Shown here: piece after piece, positions 50,817 to 59,653 of the stretch
Layout: the number at the start of each line of letters is the position of its first letter
Position numbering within the stretch: the stretch's first letter is position 1
NCBI GenBank assembly: GCA_019635875.1
Contig: JAHBYP010000009.1
Location: 1-64,000, forward strand
Direction: 5' to 3'
Length of the DNA: 64,000 bases
Source: Alphaproteobacteria bacterium
GTDB taxonomy: Bacteria; Pseudomonadota; Alphaproteobacteria; Reyranellales; Reyranellaceae
Translations under genes and position numbers: made by a program
The notes under the pieces: model-generated
What the model saw: the letters and a program-made list of their open reading frames with translations, nothing else
What the model was told of the DNA's origin: nothing
Databases searched by the model: none

Positions 50817-51806
50817 CTAGGCCCAGCTCGGGAGGCCGGTCTTCACTGTGTAGTTGTGCAGGGCGTGGACATAGCGCACCGTGCCGGTCTTCGAGCGCAT
50901 CACCAGCGAGTAGGTTTCCGCACCGTTGTGGAAGCGGCGCACGCCCTTGAGCATCGAGCCATTGGTGACGCCGGTGGCGGCGAACATTACGTCGCCCTTG
51001 GCCATCTCCAGCATCGAGTACTTCTTGTTGAAGTCCTTGATGCCCAGCCGGGTCGCGCGACCGCGCTCGTCGTCGTTGCGGAACAGCAGACGGCCCTGCA
51101 TCTGCCCGCCGATGCAGCGCAGCGCCGCCGCGGCCAGCACGCCCTCCGGCGCGCCGCCCGAACCGAGATAGATGTCGACGCCGGACTCCGGCTGCGACGT
51201 GGCGATCACCCCCGACACGTCGCCGTCGCCGATCAGCATGATGCGTGCGCCTGCCTCGCGCGTCTTGGCAATCAGCTCGCTGTGCCGGGGCCGATCGAGG
51301 ATGCAGGCGACCAGATCGGAGACCTCGACCCTCTTGGCCTTGGCGAGGTTCTTCAGGTTCTCGGCCGGCGGCGCATCGATATCGACCACGCCGTCGGGCA
51401 GACCGCCACCGACGGCGATCTTGTCCATGTAGACATCGGGCGCGTTGAGAAAGTTGCCGTGCTCGGCCATGGCGATAACCGCCAGCGCGTTGGGCCCGCC
51501 CTTGGCGGTGATCGTGGTGCCCTCCAGCGGATCGAGCGCGATGTCGATCCTGGGGCCGGCGCCGGTGCCGACCCTCTCGCCGATGAACAGCATCGGCGCC
51601 TCGTCGCGTTCGCCCTCGCCGATCACCACCGTGCCCTCGATCGACAGGCCGTTGAGCGCCTGGCGCATGGCGTCGACCGCGGCCTGGTCGGCGGCCTTCT
51701 CGTTGCCGCGGCCCATCAGCTTGGACGCCGCAAGCGCGGCGGCTTCTGTCACCCGCACCGCCTCGAGCGCAAGGTTGCGATCCATCCTGGTGTCGACGTC
51801 GGCCAT
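50817..51806 (-). CDS. glpX: Class II fructose-1,6-bisphosphatase
   Basis: A 329-aa GlpX-type phosphatase. Metal- and substrate-binding segments are visible: GTVVIGEGERDEAPMLFIGE, ALDPLEGTTITAKGGPNALA, and LIGDGDVSGVIATS, SGGAPEGVLAAAALRC. It converts fructose-1,6-bisphosphate to fructose-6-phosphate in gluconeogenesis. In many alphaproteobacteria it lies beside hom and recJ, as here. The ATG at 51806 has GAGGAAGGG upstream. Confidence 0.95.
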   Translation of the reverse strand: MADVDTRMDRNLALEAVRVTEAAALAASKLMGRGNEKAADQAAVDAMRQALNGLSIEGTVVIGEGERDEAPMLFIGERVGTGAGPRIDIALDPLEGTTITAKGGPNALAVIAMAEHGNFLNAPDVYMDKIAVGGGLPDGVVDIDAPPAENLKNLAKAKRVEVSDLVACILDRPRHSELIAKTREAGARIMLIGDGDVSGVIATSQPESGVDIYLGSGGAPEGVLAAAALRCIGGQMQGRLLFRNDDERGRATRLGIKDFNKKYSMLEMAKGDVMFAATGVTNGSMLKGVRRFHNGAETYSLVMRSKTGTVRYVHALHNYTVKTGLPSWA

Positions 51807-51839
51807 GGCACCCTTCCTCTCTGAATTCCGTCGCAACCC

Positions 51840-51982
51840 TACCTCCCCCCGCTGGCGGGGGAAGGTGCCCCAAGGGGGGATGGGGGTGGCGGCATCGCGG
51901 CCAGATGCGACCATCGATGCTGTCGCACGAGCCATCCCCATCCGGCGCTTCGCGCCACCTTCCCCCGCCAGCGGGGGAAGGT
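51840..51982. repeat. Long inverted repeat with ccccgctggcgggggaagg arms
   Basis: Near-identical inverted arms occur at 51841-51865 and 51956-51980, each itself palindromic (cccccgctggcggggg). Between them are further paired blocks (gggatgggggtgg and ccatccccatcc). It fills the gap between glpX and hom. It looks like a mobile or REP-like intergenic element. Confidence 0.75.
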
Positions 51983-51998
51983 AAATGTCCCAAGCACG

Positions 51999-53297
51999 TC
52001 AGAAATCCTCGATCCGGATCAGGTTCGGCTTCTCCAGCACGGTGCCGAGCGCGGCGATGCGGCCCGCCGCGCGGACCATCGCCTGCTCCTCGGTCTCGTG
52101 CGTCACAAGCACGACCGGCACCGAGTCGTTGGGCCCGTGTGAGCGGCCGTGCTGCAGCATCGACTCCAGCGACACCTGCTCGTCGCGCAGCGCCGCGGTG
52201 ATGTCGGCAATGACGCCGGGCTGATCGCGCACCATCAGCCGCATGTAGTAGGCGCCGCGCCGCTTCTCGATCGGCGAGACCGCCCTGGGCGAAAGCTTGG
52301 CGGTGGGCACGACGAAGGGCGGCAGGCCATGGCCCCGCGCCACGTCGATGAGATCGGCGACCACGGCCGAAGCGGTCGGGCCGGCGCCGGCGCCCCTGCC
52401 CTGGAACATGGTCGAGCCGACGAAATCGCCCTCGACCACCACGGCGTTGAACACGCCGTCGACATGCGCGATCGGCGTCTTGTTTGACACCATGCAGGGA
52501 TGCACGCGCTGCTCGATGCCGTGCTCGGTCTCGCGCGCGATGCCCAGGAGCTTGATGCGGTATTCCAGCTCCTCGGCGAAGGCGATGTCGAATGCGCCGA
52601 TGCGGCGGATGCCCTCGACATACACGCCGGCGAAATTCACCGGCGCGCCGAAGGCCGCGGCGGCGAGGATCGACAGCTTGTGCGCGGCATCGACGCCGTC
52701 GATGTCGAAGCTGGGATCGGCCTCGGCGTAACCCAGCTTCTGCGCCTCGGCGAGCACGTCGCCGAAATCGCGCCTGGTTTCGCGCATGGTTGTGAGGATG
52801 TAATTGCAGGTGCCGTTGAGGATGCCGTAGAGCCGCTTCACGCGGTTGCCGACCAGTCCCTCGCGCAGCGCCTTGATGATCGGGATGCCGCCGGCCACCG
52901 AGGCCTCGAAGCCCAGCAAGGTGCCCTTGGCCTCGGCCAGCCTGGCAATCTCCGCGCCGTGCAGCGCCAGCAGCGCCTTGTTGGCGGTGACCAGGCTCTT
53001 GCCGTTGGCGATCGCGGTCTCAACCAGCTTGCGCGCCGGCCCGTCGGAGCCACCCATCACCTCGACGACGACGTCGATGTCCTGCGCCGTCGCCAGCGCC
53101 AGCGGATCGCTCTCCAGGCGGATGCCTGACAGGTCGACATCGCGCCGCTTCTTCAGATCACGCGCCGAAGCGGCGACCACCACCACCGGCCTGCCGCACC
53201 GCAGGGCCAGCAGATCGGCCTGCTCGCGCAACAGCCGCACCACCCCGCCGCCGACCGTGCCGAGGCCGGCGATTCCCACACGCAACGCCTGTGACAT
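51999..53297 (-). CDS. hom: Homoserine dehydrogenase
   Basis: A 432-aa enzyme. The NAD(P)-binding motif is LRVGIAGLGTVGGGVVRLL, the catalytic domain includes KRLYGILNGTCNYILTTM and DVEAADPSFDIDG-like SFDIDGVDAAHKLSILAA, and the C-terminal ACT domain has YYMRLMVRDQPGVIADITA. It reduces aspartate semialdehyde to homoserine on the path to threonine and methionine. The ACT domain suggests threonine feedback. The start at 53297 is preferred to 53354. Confidence 0.95.
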   Translation of the reverse strand: MSQALRVGIAGLGTVGGGVVRLLREQADLLALRCGRPVVVVAASARDLKKRRDVDLSGIRLESDPLALATAQDIDVVVEVMGGSDGPARKLVETAIANGKSLVTANKALLALHGAEIARLAEAKGTLLGFEASVAGGIPIIKALREGLVGNRVKRLYGILNGTCNYILTTMRETRRDFGDVLAEAQKLGYAEADPSFDIDGVDAAHKLSILAAAAFGAPVNFAGVYVEGIRRIGAFDIAFAEELEYRIKLLGIARETEHGIEQRVHPCMVSNKTPIAHVDGVFNAVVVEGDFVGSTMFQGRGAGAGPTASAVVADLIDVARGHGLPPFVVPTAKLSPRAVSPIEKRRGAYYMRLMVRDQPGVIADITAALRDEQVSLESMLQHGRSHGPNDSVPVVLVTHETEEQAMVRAAGRIAALGTVLEKPNLIRIEDF

Positions 53298-53316
53298 GAT
53301 TGCCCTCGGTCCGTGA

Positions 53317-54573
53317 TCAGGCGCGCGCCTTGATGAGCGTGACATTGTCGCCAATGCCGCGCAGGTACAGATCGATCGCCTTCTCGGGGTCCGAGAGCAC
53401 GACCTTGACGCTGCGGATGGCCTGGCGGATGCGGTGCTTGTTCTCCACCAGCGCGATGCGCACGTGGTGATCGCCGTACTCGCCGAAGCCGATTCCGGGC
53501 GAAACCGCGATGTTGGCCTGGGTCAGCATCAGCTTGGAGAACGCCAGCGAGCCCAGCTGCGCGAAAGGCTCCGGGATCGGCGCCCAGGCGAACATGCTGG
53601 CGGCCGGCGACGGGATGCTCCAGCCGGCCGCGTGCATGCCCTCGATCAGGATGTCGCGGCGCTCCTTGTACGTGGCGCGCGCTTCGGCGACGCAGTCCTG
53701 CGGCCCGTTGATCGCCGCGGTGGCGGCGACCTGGATCGGCGTGAAGGCGCCGTAGTCGAGGTACGACTTGATGCGCGCCAGCGACTGGATGAGCCTCTTG
53801 TTGCCGGCGGCGAAGCCGATGCGCCAGCCCGCCATCGAGTAGGTCTTGCTCATCGAGGTGAACTCGATGGCGATGTCGCGGGCGCCCGGGATCTGCAGGA
53901 TCGACGGCGGCGGCCGGTCGTCGAAATAGATCTCGGCATAGGCCAGGTCCGACAGCACCCAGATGCCGGCGCGGCGGCAGTACTCGACGATCGGCCGGTA
54001 GAACTCGAGGTCGACGACCTGCGCCGTCGGATTCGACGGATAGTTCAGCACCAGGGCCAGCGGCTTGGGCACCGAGTGGCGCACCGCACGGTCGAGCGCC
54101 GGCATGAACTCGTCGATGCTGAGCGCGCCCGGCACCGGGATGTGGCGGATCGAGCCGCCGGCGATGATGAAGCCGTAGGGATGGATCGGATAGCTCGGAT
54201 TGGGCGCCAGGATGATGTCGCCCGGCGAGGTGATCGCCTGGGCGAGGTTGGCCAGGCCCTCCTTCGAGCCGATGGTGACGATGATCTCGCTCTCGGGGTC
54301 GAGTTCGACGCCGAAGCGGCGCTGGTAGTACGCGGCTTGGGCCCGGCGCAGGCCGGGAATGCCGCGCGAGTTAGAGTAGCCGTGGGTGCGCGGGTTGCCG
54401 GCGGCCTCGGCCAGCTTGGCGACGATGTGCGGCGGCGTCGGCAGGTCGGGATTGCCCATGCCGAGGTCGATGACGTCCTGGCCGGCGCCGCGGGCGCGGG
54501 CCTTCATCGCGTTCACTTCGGCGAACACGTAGGGCGGCAGGCGCTTGATGCGGTGGAATTCGCTGTCGTCCAT
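53317..54573 (-). CDS. AlaC-type class I/II aminotransferase
   Basis: A 418-aa PLP enzyme. The fold-type I signature is complete: DLGMGNPDLPTPPHIVAKL, VLNYPSNPTAQV, LSDLAYAEIYFD, and the Schiff-base Lys in TSMSKTYSMAGWRIGFAAG. The C-terminal Arg is in HHVRIALVENKHRIRQA. The start IKRLPPYVFAEVN is typical of the AlaC / LL-diaminopimelate aminotransferase-like group. It lies 19 bases upstream of hom and is probably co-transcribed, in line with amino-acid biosynthesis. The exact substrate is uncertain. Confidence 0.88.
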   Translation of the reverse strand: MDDSEFHRIKRLPPYVFAEVNAMKARARGAGQDVIDLGMGNPDLPTPPHIVAKLAEAAGNPRTHGYSNSRGIPGLRRAQAAYYQRRFGVELDPESEIIVTIGSKEGLANLAQAITSPGDIILAPNPSYPIHPYGFIIAGGSIRHIPVPGALSIDEFMPALDRAVRHSVPKPLALVLNYPSNPTAQVVDLEFYRPIVEYCRRAGIWVLSDLAYAEIYFDDRPPPSILQIPGARDIAIEFTSMSKTYSMAGWRIGFAAGNKRLIQSLARIKSYLDYGAFTPIQVAATAAINGPQDCVAEARATYKERRDILIEGMHAAGWSIPSPAASMFAWAPIPEPFAQLGSLAFSKLMLTQANIAVSPGIGFGEYGDHHVRIALVENKHRIRQAIRSVKVVLSDPEKAIDLYLRGIGDNVTLIKARA

Positions 54574-54614
54574 GGGATGGTCCCGGGTTCAGGCGTCTCG
54601 TGGAGGGTTGATAG

Positions 54615-54640
54615 CAAATCCGGCCCGCTTGGGGGCCGGA
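54615..54640 (-). terminator. Probable rho-independent terminator after the OmpA-type gene
   Basis: TCCGGCCC and GGGCCGGA (54619-54626 and 54633-54640) form a perfect 8-bp stem with a six-base loop. On the minus strand the stem is followed by TTTGC. It separates the lipoprotein gene from the aminotransferase gene. Confidence 0.5.
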
Positions 54641-54671
54641 CTTTACGCTTGGGGATATCGCCGGCCGGCAG

Positions 54672-55967
54672 TCAGAAGTCGAAGAAGATCTCGGCTCGCC
54701 GGTTGGCGGCGATGCCGCGGGCGGTGGCGGTGGTGTAGATCGGCTCCTCGTCGCTGAGCGCTTCCATGACGATGGAGTCGTGCGGTACCCCGGCGCGGAT
54801 CAGCGCGTTGACGATATTCGTGCCGCGCCTGACCGAGACATCGAGGTTGCCAGTCCTCAGGCGATGCACGCTGGTTGCGTATACATCGTGGCTGGCGTGA
54901 GCGTAGATGCGCACCACGCCACCGTTGCGTCGATGGATGCGCGCCACGTCGCGGATGACCGCGAGATCGACGCCGTCGAGCGCCGAGGAGCCTTGGTTGA
55001 ACTGGATCACCGCGATCTGCAGCGGTCCGCCGGTATAGGCCGTCGGCGGTGGGCTGCTGAGGACGCCCGGCACCGGGGCGGCTGGCGGCGACGGCGCCGC
55101 TGCGACGGGCGGCGGTGATACAGGCGCTGGAGTCGACGTCGGGAGCGGTGGAGGCGGCGGCGCGGAGGCAACGACTGGTGACGGTGCAGGCGGCGGTGGC
55201 GCGGGCGCGGGCGAGACGACCGGTGCCGGCGCGGGTGGCGGCGACGCAGGCGCGGGTGTGACGACCGGCGGCGGCGGCGCAACGGCAGGGGCCGGCGCAG
55301 GCGCGGACGGGCGCGGCGGCGGCGGCGCGGACGCAACGACGGGGGCCGGTGCGGGCGCAATCGCCGGCGGCGCCGGCGGCATTGCGTGGGTCACGACGGG
55401 AGCCGGCGCGGCTGCTCCCTGCCTGGCGCGATCAGCCTCGAGCTGGGCAAGGAAGCGGCGATTGAGGTCGTCGGCCGTCGTCCCGGCAGGCGACGGCTCC
55501 GGCGCTGGTGCCACCGGTGGCGCGTCGGCGACGGCAGGTGCGGGTGTTGCATCTCGAGTGGACGGTGGTGGTGGTGGCGGTGGCGCCGACGCGACCGCAG
55601 GCGCCGGGTCGGGCGGCGGAGGTGGCGGCGCCGAGGTCACTGGTGGCGGCGCAGGTGGCGGCGCAGCCGCCGTCGCGGCCGGCGGCGGCTCCTGCGGCTT
55701 GGCCGGGCTCGCGGGCACCACTGAACCGACCTGCTGGCCACGGGTCTCGTCAGCGGCGGCGACCGAGTCGTCGTAGCGGGTCTTGCTGCGGTCGATGGCG
55801 ATACCGCCGGTCGGCACCCGTCGGTCCGCCGGTATGGTGCCTTGGGTGGCGCCGGGCGGCGGGGTGGGAAGGCCGTCGCTGTCGCAACTGGACAAGGAGG
55901 TCGCGGCGAGCAGCGCCAGCAGCACCGCCCTTGGAACACCACCCAACCTCAGCATCGCGCCGTTCAT
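54672..55967 (-). CDS. OmpA-type lipoprotein with long Pro/Ala-rich linker
   Basis: A 431-aa envelope protein. The signal peptide ends in a lipobox (SLSSC, Cys near residue 28). About 230 residues of Pro/Ala repeats (APAPAPPPPV-like units with Val/Thr/Ser) follow, and the last 125 residues form an OmpA/MotB-like domain: IAVIQFNQGSSALDGVD, GGVVRIYAHASHD, GIAANRRAEIFFDF. The lipid end would sit in the outer membrane, the linker span the periplasm, and the end domain bind peptidoglycan. I chose the start at 55967 (MNGAMLRLGG). Confidence 0.82.
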   Translation of the reverse strand: MNGAMLRLGGVPRAVLLALLAATSLSSCDSDGLPTPPPGATQGTIPADRRVPTGGIAIDRSKTRYDDSVAAADETRGQQVGSVVPASPAKPQEPPPAATAAAPPPAPPPVTSAPPPPPPDPAPAVASAPPPPPPPSTRDATPAPAVADAPPVAPAPEPSPAGTTADDLNRRFLAQLEADRARQGAAAPAPVVTHAMPPAPPAIAPAPAPVVASAPPPPRPSAPAPAPAVAPPPPVVTPAPASPPPAPAPVVSPAPAPPPPAPSPVVASAPPPPPLPTSTPAPVSPPPVAAAPSPPAAPVPGVLSSPPPTAYTGGPLQIAVIQFNQGSSALDGVDLAVIRDVARIHRRNGGVVRIYAHASHDVYATSVHRLRTGNLDVSVRRGTNIVNALIRAGVPHDSIVMEALSDEEPIYTTATARGIAANRRAEIFFDF

Positions 55968-56147
55968 TCGTTCGTTACCCCAGAGCCGGCACCAAATTGA
56001 CGCCGCCTGACGCGGTTCATAAGGTGATCGTCCCTTGTGCGCCAGCCGAGGGGCTTGCCGAGGACGCGCCGGTAATTGCGCCCAGTATCGCAAAGCCAAT
56101 CGTGTAAGGCAATGAACTGCAAGGAAAAAGGTTCACCGGAGGAAGCC

Positions 56148-57965
56148 ATGGCCGATCCCCAGACGCCGCAGTTCAAGGCCCCTGACGCCGCCGCGATGCA
56201 GGCGCTGTGGCACGACATCGCGCAACGCAGCCAGGACGTGTTGCGCGACTTCGCCGAGCGCCAGAAGGGCCAGCAGCCGCCCGACGCCCAGGCACTCGAC
56301 CCCCTGAACCTCACGGGCACCTTCCTGGACTTTACGGCCAAGCTGATGGCCGATCCCGAGAAGCTGGTGCAGGCCCAGATGGCGCTGTGGCAGGACTACG
56401 CCAGGCTCTGGCAAGCCACCGCCGACCGCATGATGGGCAAGCCCGCCGAGCCCGTCGTCGAGGCGCCGAAGGGCGACAAGCGCTTCAACGACGCCTCATG
56501 GCGCGACGAGGCGATCTTCGACCACGTCAAGCAATCCTACTTGCTGACCTCGCGCTGGCTGATGGGCCTGCCCAAGCAGACCGGCGGTCTCGACGATCGC
56601 GCGCGCCAGAAGATCGAGTTCCACATTAAGCAGTTCGTCGACGCCATGGCGCCCACGAACTTCGTGGCCACCAATCCACAGGTGCTGAAGGCGACGCTGG
56701 AAAGCGGCGGCGAGAATCTGGTCAAGGGCCTGCGCAACGTGCTGGAGGACATGCAGCGCGGCGGCGGCAGGCTGGCGATCCGCCAGACCGACATGGAGGC
56801 CTTCGAGGTCGGACGCAATGTCGCGACCTCGCCCGGCAAGGTCGTGTTTCAGAACGACATGATGCAGCTGATCCAGTACACGCCCTCGACCGCCGAGGTC
56901 TACGAACGGCCGCTGATGATCGTGCCGCCATGGATCAACAAGTTCTACATCCTCGACCTGAAGCCCGAGAACTCGTTCATCAAATGGGCGGTCGACCAGG
57001 GCTATACGGTGTTCGTGATCTCCTGGGTCAATCCCGACGCACGGCTGCGCCACAAGAGCTTCGAGGACTATATGCTCGAGGGCCCGCTGGCGGCGCTCGA
57101 CGCCATCGAGAAGGCGATCGGCACACGCGAGGTCTCGGCCATCGGCTACTGCATCGGCGGCACCCTGATGGCCGCGACCCTGGCCTATTGCGCGGCGAAG
57201 AACGACACGCGCATCGGCAACTGCACCTTCTTCACCGCGCAGATCGACTTCACCGACGCCGGCGAGCTCACCGTCTTCATCGACGAGGAGCAGATCGCCA
57301 ACATCGAGAAGCTGATCGCCGAACGCGGCTACATGGACGGCGCCGAGATGGCGACGACCTTCAACATGCTGCGCAGCAACGACCTGATCTGGTCGTTTGT
57401 GGTCAGCAACTACCTGCTCGGCAAGGAGCCCATGCCATTCGACCTGCTGTTCTGGAACGCCGACGCCACGCGACTGCCGGCCGCCATGCACAGCTACTAC
57501 CTGCGCAACATGTACCTGAAGAACCTGCTGGTGCGGCAGGGCGGCGTCACCCTTGCCGGCGTGCCGATCGACCTGCGCAAGGTGACGGTCCCCTGCTACA
57601 TCCAGGCCGGCAAGGAGGATCACATCGCACCGGCGCCCTCGGTCTACAAACTGACCAAGGTCTTCTCCGGACCGCTGCGATTCATGCTGGCCGGCTCGGG
57701 CCACATCGCGGGCGTCGTGAACCCGCCCCGGGCCAGGAAGTACCAGTACTGGATCAACGAGGCGGCGTCGACGAACTACCCGGCGACGCTCGAGGAGTGG
57801 CGCGCCGGCGCGACCGAGACGCCGGGCTCGTGGTGGCCCGACTGGGATCGCTGGCTGTCGGCGCAATCGGGGCCGAAGGTTCCGGCCCGCGAGCCGGGTG
57901 CGGGAGGCCTGAAGCCGATCGAGAACGCGCCGGGCAGCTACGTAAGGGTCAAGACGGACACCTGA
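56148..57965 (+). CDS. phaC: Class I poly-3-hydroxyalkanoate synthase
   Basis: A 605-aa PHA synthase. The lipase-like box GYCIGG with the catalytic Cys lies near residue 335; the catalytic Asp is in AGKEDHIAP and the His in AGSGHIAGVVNPP. Typical class I segments include RPLMIVPPWINKFYILDL, VISWVNPDARL and LLFWNADATRLPAAMHSYYL. The N-terminal 100 residues carry the PhaC N domain. It polymerises 3-hydroxyacyl-CoA into storage granules. GGAGG stands upstream of the ATG at 56148. Confidence 0.95.
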   Translation: MADPQTPQFKAPDAAAMQALWHDIAQRSQDVLRDFAERQKGQQPPDAQALDPLNLTGTFLDFTAKLMADPEKLVQAQMALWQDYARLWQATADRMMGKPAEPVVEAPKGDKRFNDASWRDEAIFDHVKQSYLLTSRWLMGLPKQTGGLDDRARQKIEFHIKQFVDAMAPTNFVATNPQVLKATLESGGENLVKGLRNVLEDMQRGGGRLAIRQTDMEAFEVGRNVATSPGKVVFQNDMMQLIQYTPSTAEVYERPLMIVPPWINKFYILDLKPENSFIKWAVDQGYTVFVISWVNPDARLRHKSFEDYMLEGPLAALDAIEKAIGTREVSAIGYCIGGTLMAATLAYCAAKNDTRIGNCTFFTAQIDFTDAGELTVFIDEEQIANIEKLIAERGYMDGAEMATTFNMLRSNDLIWSFVVSNYLLGKEPMPFDLLFWNADATRLPAAMHSYYLRNMYLKNLLVRQGGVTLAGVPIDLRKVTVPCYIQAGKEDHIAPAPSVYKLTKVFSGPLRFMLAGSGHIAGVVNPPRARKYQYWINEAASTNYPATLEEWRAGATETPGSWWPDWDRWLSAQSGPKVPAREPGAGGLKPIENAPGSYVRVKTDT

Positions 57966-58072
57966 GCCTCGCGGCTGGCCGCCACCACATGGTCGATTTG
58001 CCGGTCCAGGCTGCGCTGGCCGGGATATTCGGCACTTATCGTTCACTCATTTCTGTCGGGGAGACGGACATC

Positions 58073-59392
58073 ATGATTTGGCGCCGCGCGATCACTGTCC
58101 TGGCGACCGCCCTGTTCTGCGCCCTGTCGGGCGGCGCGAGGGCCGGTGACATGGTCTGCGTCATCCCCGGGACCGGCTCGGCCGCGCCGTTCTGCATCGA
58201 CGACTCCGGCATCGTCGCGCTGGACGGAACGGAGAAGCTGCCCTTCCGGTTCATCCGCCATGTCGCGGCCTGCGGCCCGCGCCTGGTGGTCGCCAGCACT
58301 ATGGAAGTGGCGTTCCGCGAGGGCGGCGGCGTCTGGACCAAGATCGCACGACACGGCAAGTCCGTCACGAGCTCGCTGGGCTGCGACACCAAGGGCGCGA
58401 TCTTCATCGGCCACAAGGACGGCATTGCGCGTTTCGACGGCGGCCGGTGGACCGACACGCCCTATGCCGCCCTCAACGTCGCCAACGGCATGCTCAATGG
58501 CGTGAAGCGCTTCGTCACCACACCCGACGACTCGCTCTGGGCGGTGCTGGGCCGCAGCCTGGCGCGCTACGAGGCCGGCGAGTGGAAGGCGATCGCCGAC
58601 CTGCCGACCTTCCCCAACGAGCATGTGCGCTTCACTGACGCCGTGGCCGACAAGGATGGCCGCCTCTGGCTGGTGCATAGCGGCGGGCTGTCGATGTACG
58701 ACGGTAATGGCTGGACGGTGCACAAGGAGAACCTGATCGGTCCCTCGGGCGTCGCCGTTGATGGCACCGGAAGGGTGTGGATCTCGGTCAACGACGGTAT
58801 CCGCACGTTCTCCGACGGGACGTGGCGGAAGACGCCGATCGGTGGCATGGAGCCGCAGATCAGGTCTCGCGACATCGCCTTCGACGGCAAAGGGCGGCTG
58901 TGGATCGCCAGCAGCTGGGGCTTGGGTGCGGTCGAGAACAACGTCGCGACGTTCTGGCGCATGGCCAATTCCGACGTGCCGTTCGACGACATGCGTACGC
59001 TGGTCATGGCCGGCAAGGGCCCGGCGAGCTTGCCGTCGGCGCAGGACAAGCCGACGGGCGGCATCAAGGGCAAGCTCGAGGGCGACGGCAACACCGGCCT
59101 CGCCGACGTGCGCATCGAGTTCTGCAACGTGCGCCTGAGCCGCTTCAGCGCCTTCCGCGCCGGCCAGACGCCCTGCTCCACCCAGGCGCCGCTGACCTTC
59201 ACCACGCGCACCGCCCAGGACGGCACGTTCGGCGTCGAGAAGGTGCCGCCGGGCGACTACTCGATCGTCGTCGAGCGCGAGGCCGGCAAGTGGGTGCTGC
59301 TCACCGGCAGCATCGGCATCACCGCGGAATTCGTGCGCGTGGCGTCAGGCAAGGTGACGTCGATTCCGACGATCACGGTGAAGGCGAAGTAG
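58073..59392 (+). CDS. Secreted beta-propeller-like protein
   Basis: A 439-aa exported protein. It has a signal peptide of about 24 residues (TVLATALFCALSGGARA). The body consists of repeated blades with WxxxxxxGIxxFxxGxW-type ends (GIARFDGGRW, LARYEAGEW, LSMYDGNGW, IRTFSDGTW), like the two-component-regulator propeller repeats. The last 90 residues look like a carboxypeptidase-regulatory-like beta domain (GTFGVEKVPPGDYSIVVE). It probably binds a ligand in the periplasm or outside. Its partner is unknown. Confidence 0.78.
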   Translation: MIWRRAITVLATALFCALSGGARAGDMVCVIPGTGSAAPFCIDDSGIVALDGTEKLPFRFIRHVAACGPRLVVASTMEVAFREGGGVWTKIARHGKSVTSSLGCDTKGAIFIGHKDGIARFDGGRWTDTPYAALNVANGMLNGVKRFVTTPDDSLWAVLGRSLARYEAGEWKAIADLPTFPNEHVRFTDAVADKDGRLWLVHSGGLSMYDGNGWTVHKENLIGPSGVAVDGTGRVWISVNDGIRTFSDGTWRKTPIGGMEPQIRSRDIAFDGKGRLWIASSWGLGAVENNVATFWRMANSDVPFDDMRTLVMAGKGPASLPSAQDKPTGGIKGKLEGDGNTGLADVRIEFCNVRLSRFSAFRAGQTPCSTQAPLTFTTRTAQDGTFGVEKVPPGDYSIVVEREAGKWVLLTGSIGITAEFVRVASGKVTSIPTITVKAK

Positions 59393-59402
59393 CGCGGACG
59401 GT

Positions 59403-59621
59403 TCAGCCCGACAACTTGCCGAGCACGACCGGGCGGTTGATGTCGCCATGCTCGAAGGCGACGATGACCTCATCGCCCGGGCGCAGGCTGGCGGCGCAGG
59501 AGGCGGCCCAGCTGGAGTCGCCTCCCGGCAACGCAGGCAGGCGCAGCCGCACACGTCCCTTGCGCATCGGGTCCAGGGAATCGGTGACGATACCCCGCGC
59601 GACGCCGTTCATGACCGCCAT
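59403..59621 (-). CDS. Stand-alone gp5/VgrG-type OB-fold protein
   Basis: A 72-aa protein matching the OB-fold domain of phage gp5/VgrG (Phage_base_V): ARGIVTDSLDPMRKGRVRLR, SSWAASCAASLRPGDEVIVA, FEHGDINRPVVLGKLSG. In VgrG this domain sits before the needle. Here nothing else of VgrG is present and GGGAGGAG precedes the ATG, so it is a complete tiny gene. It may belong to a contractile-injection or extracellular system encoded elsewhere, or be a remnant. Confidence 0.75.
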   Translation of the reverse strand: MAVMNGVARGIVTDSLDPMRKGRVRLRLPALPGGDSSWAASCAASLRPGDEVIVAFEHGDINRPVVLGKLSG

Positions 59622-59653
59622 TGCTCTCCTCCCTCGCGAATGAAAATCCCCCG

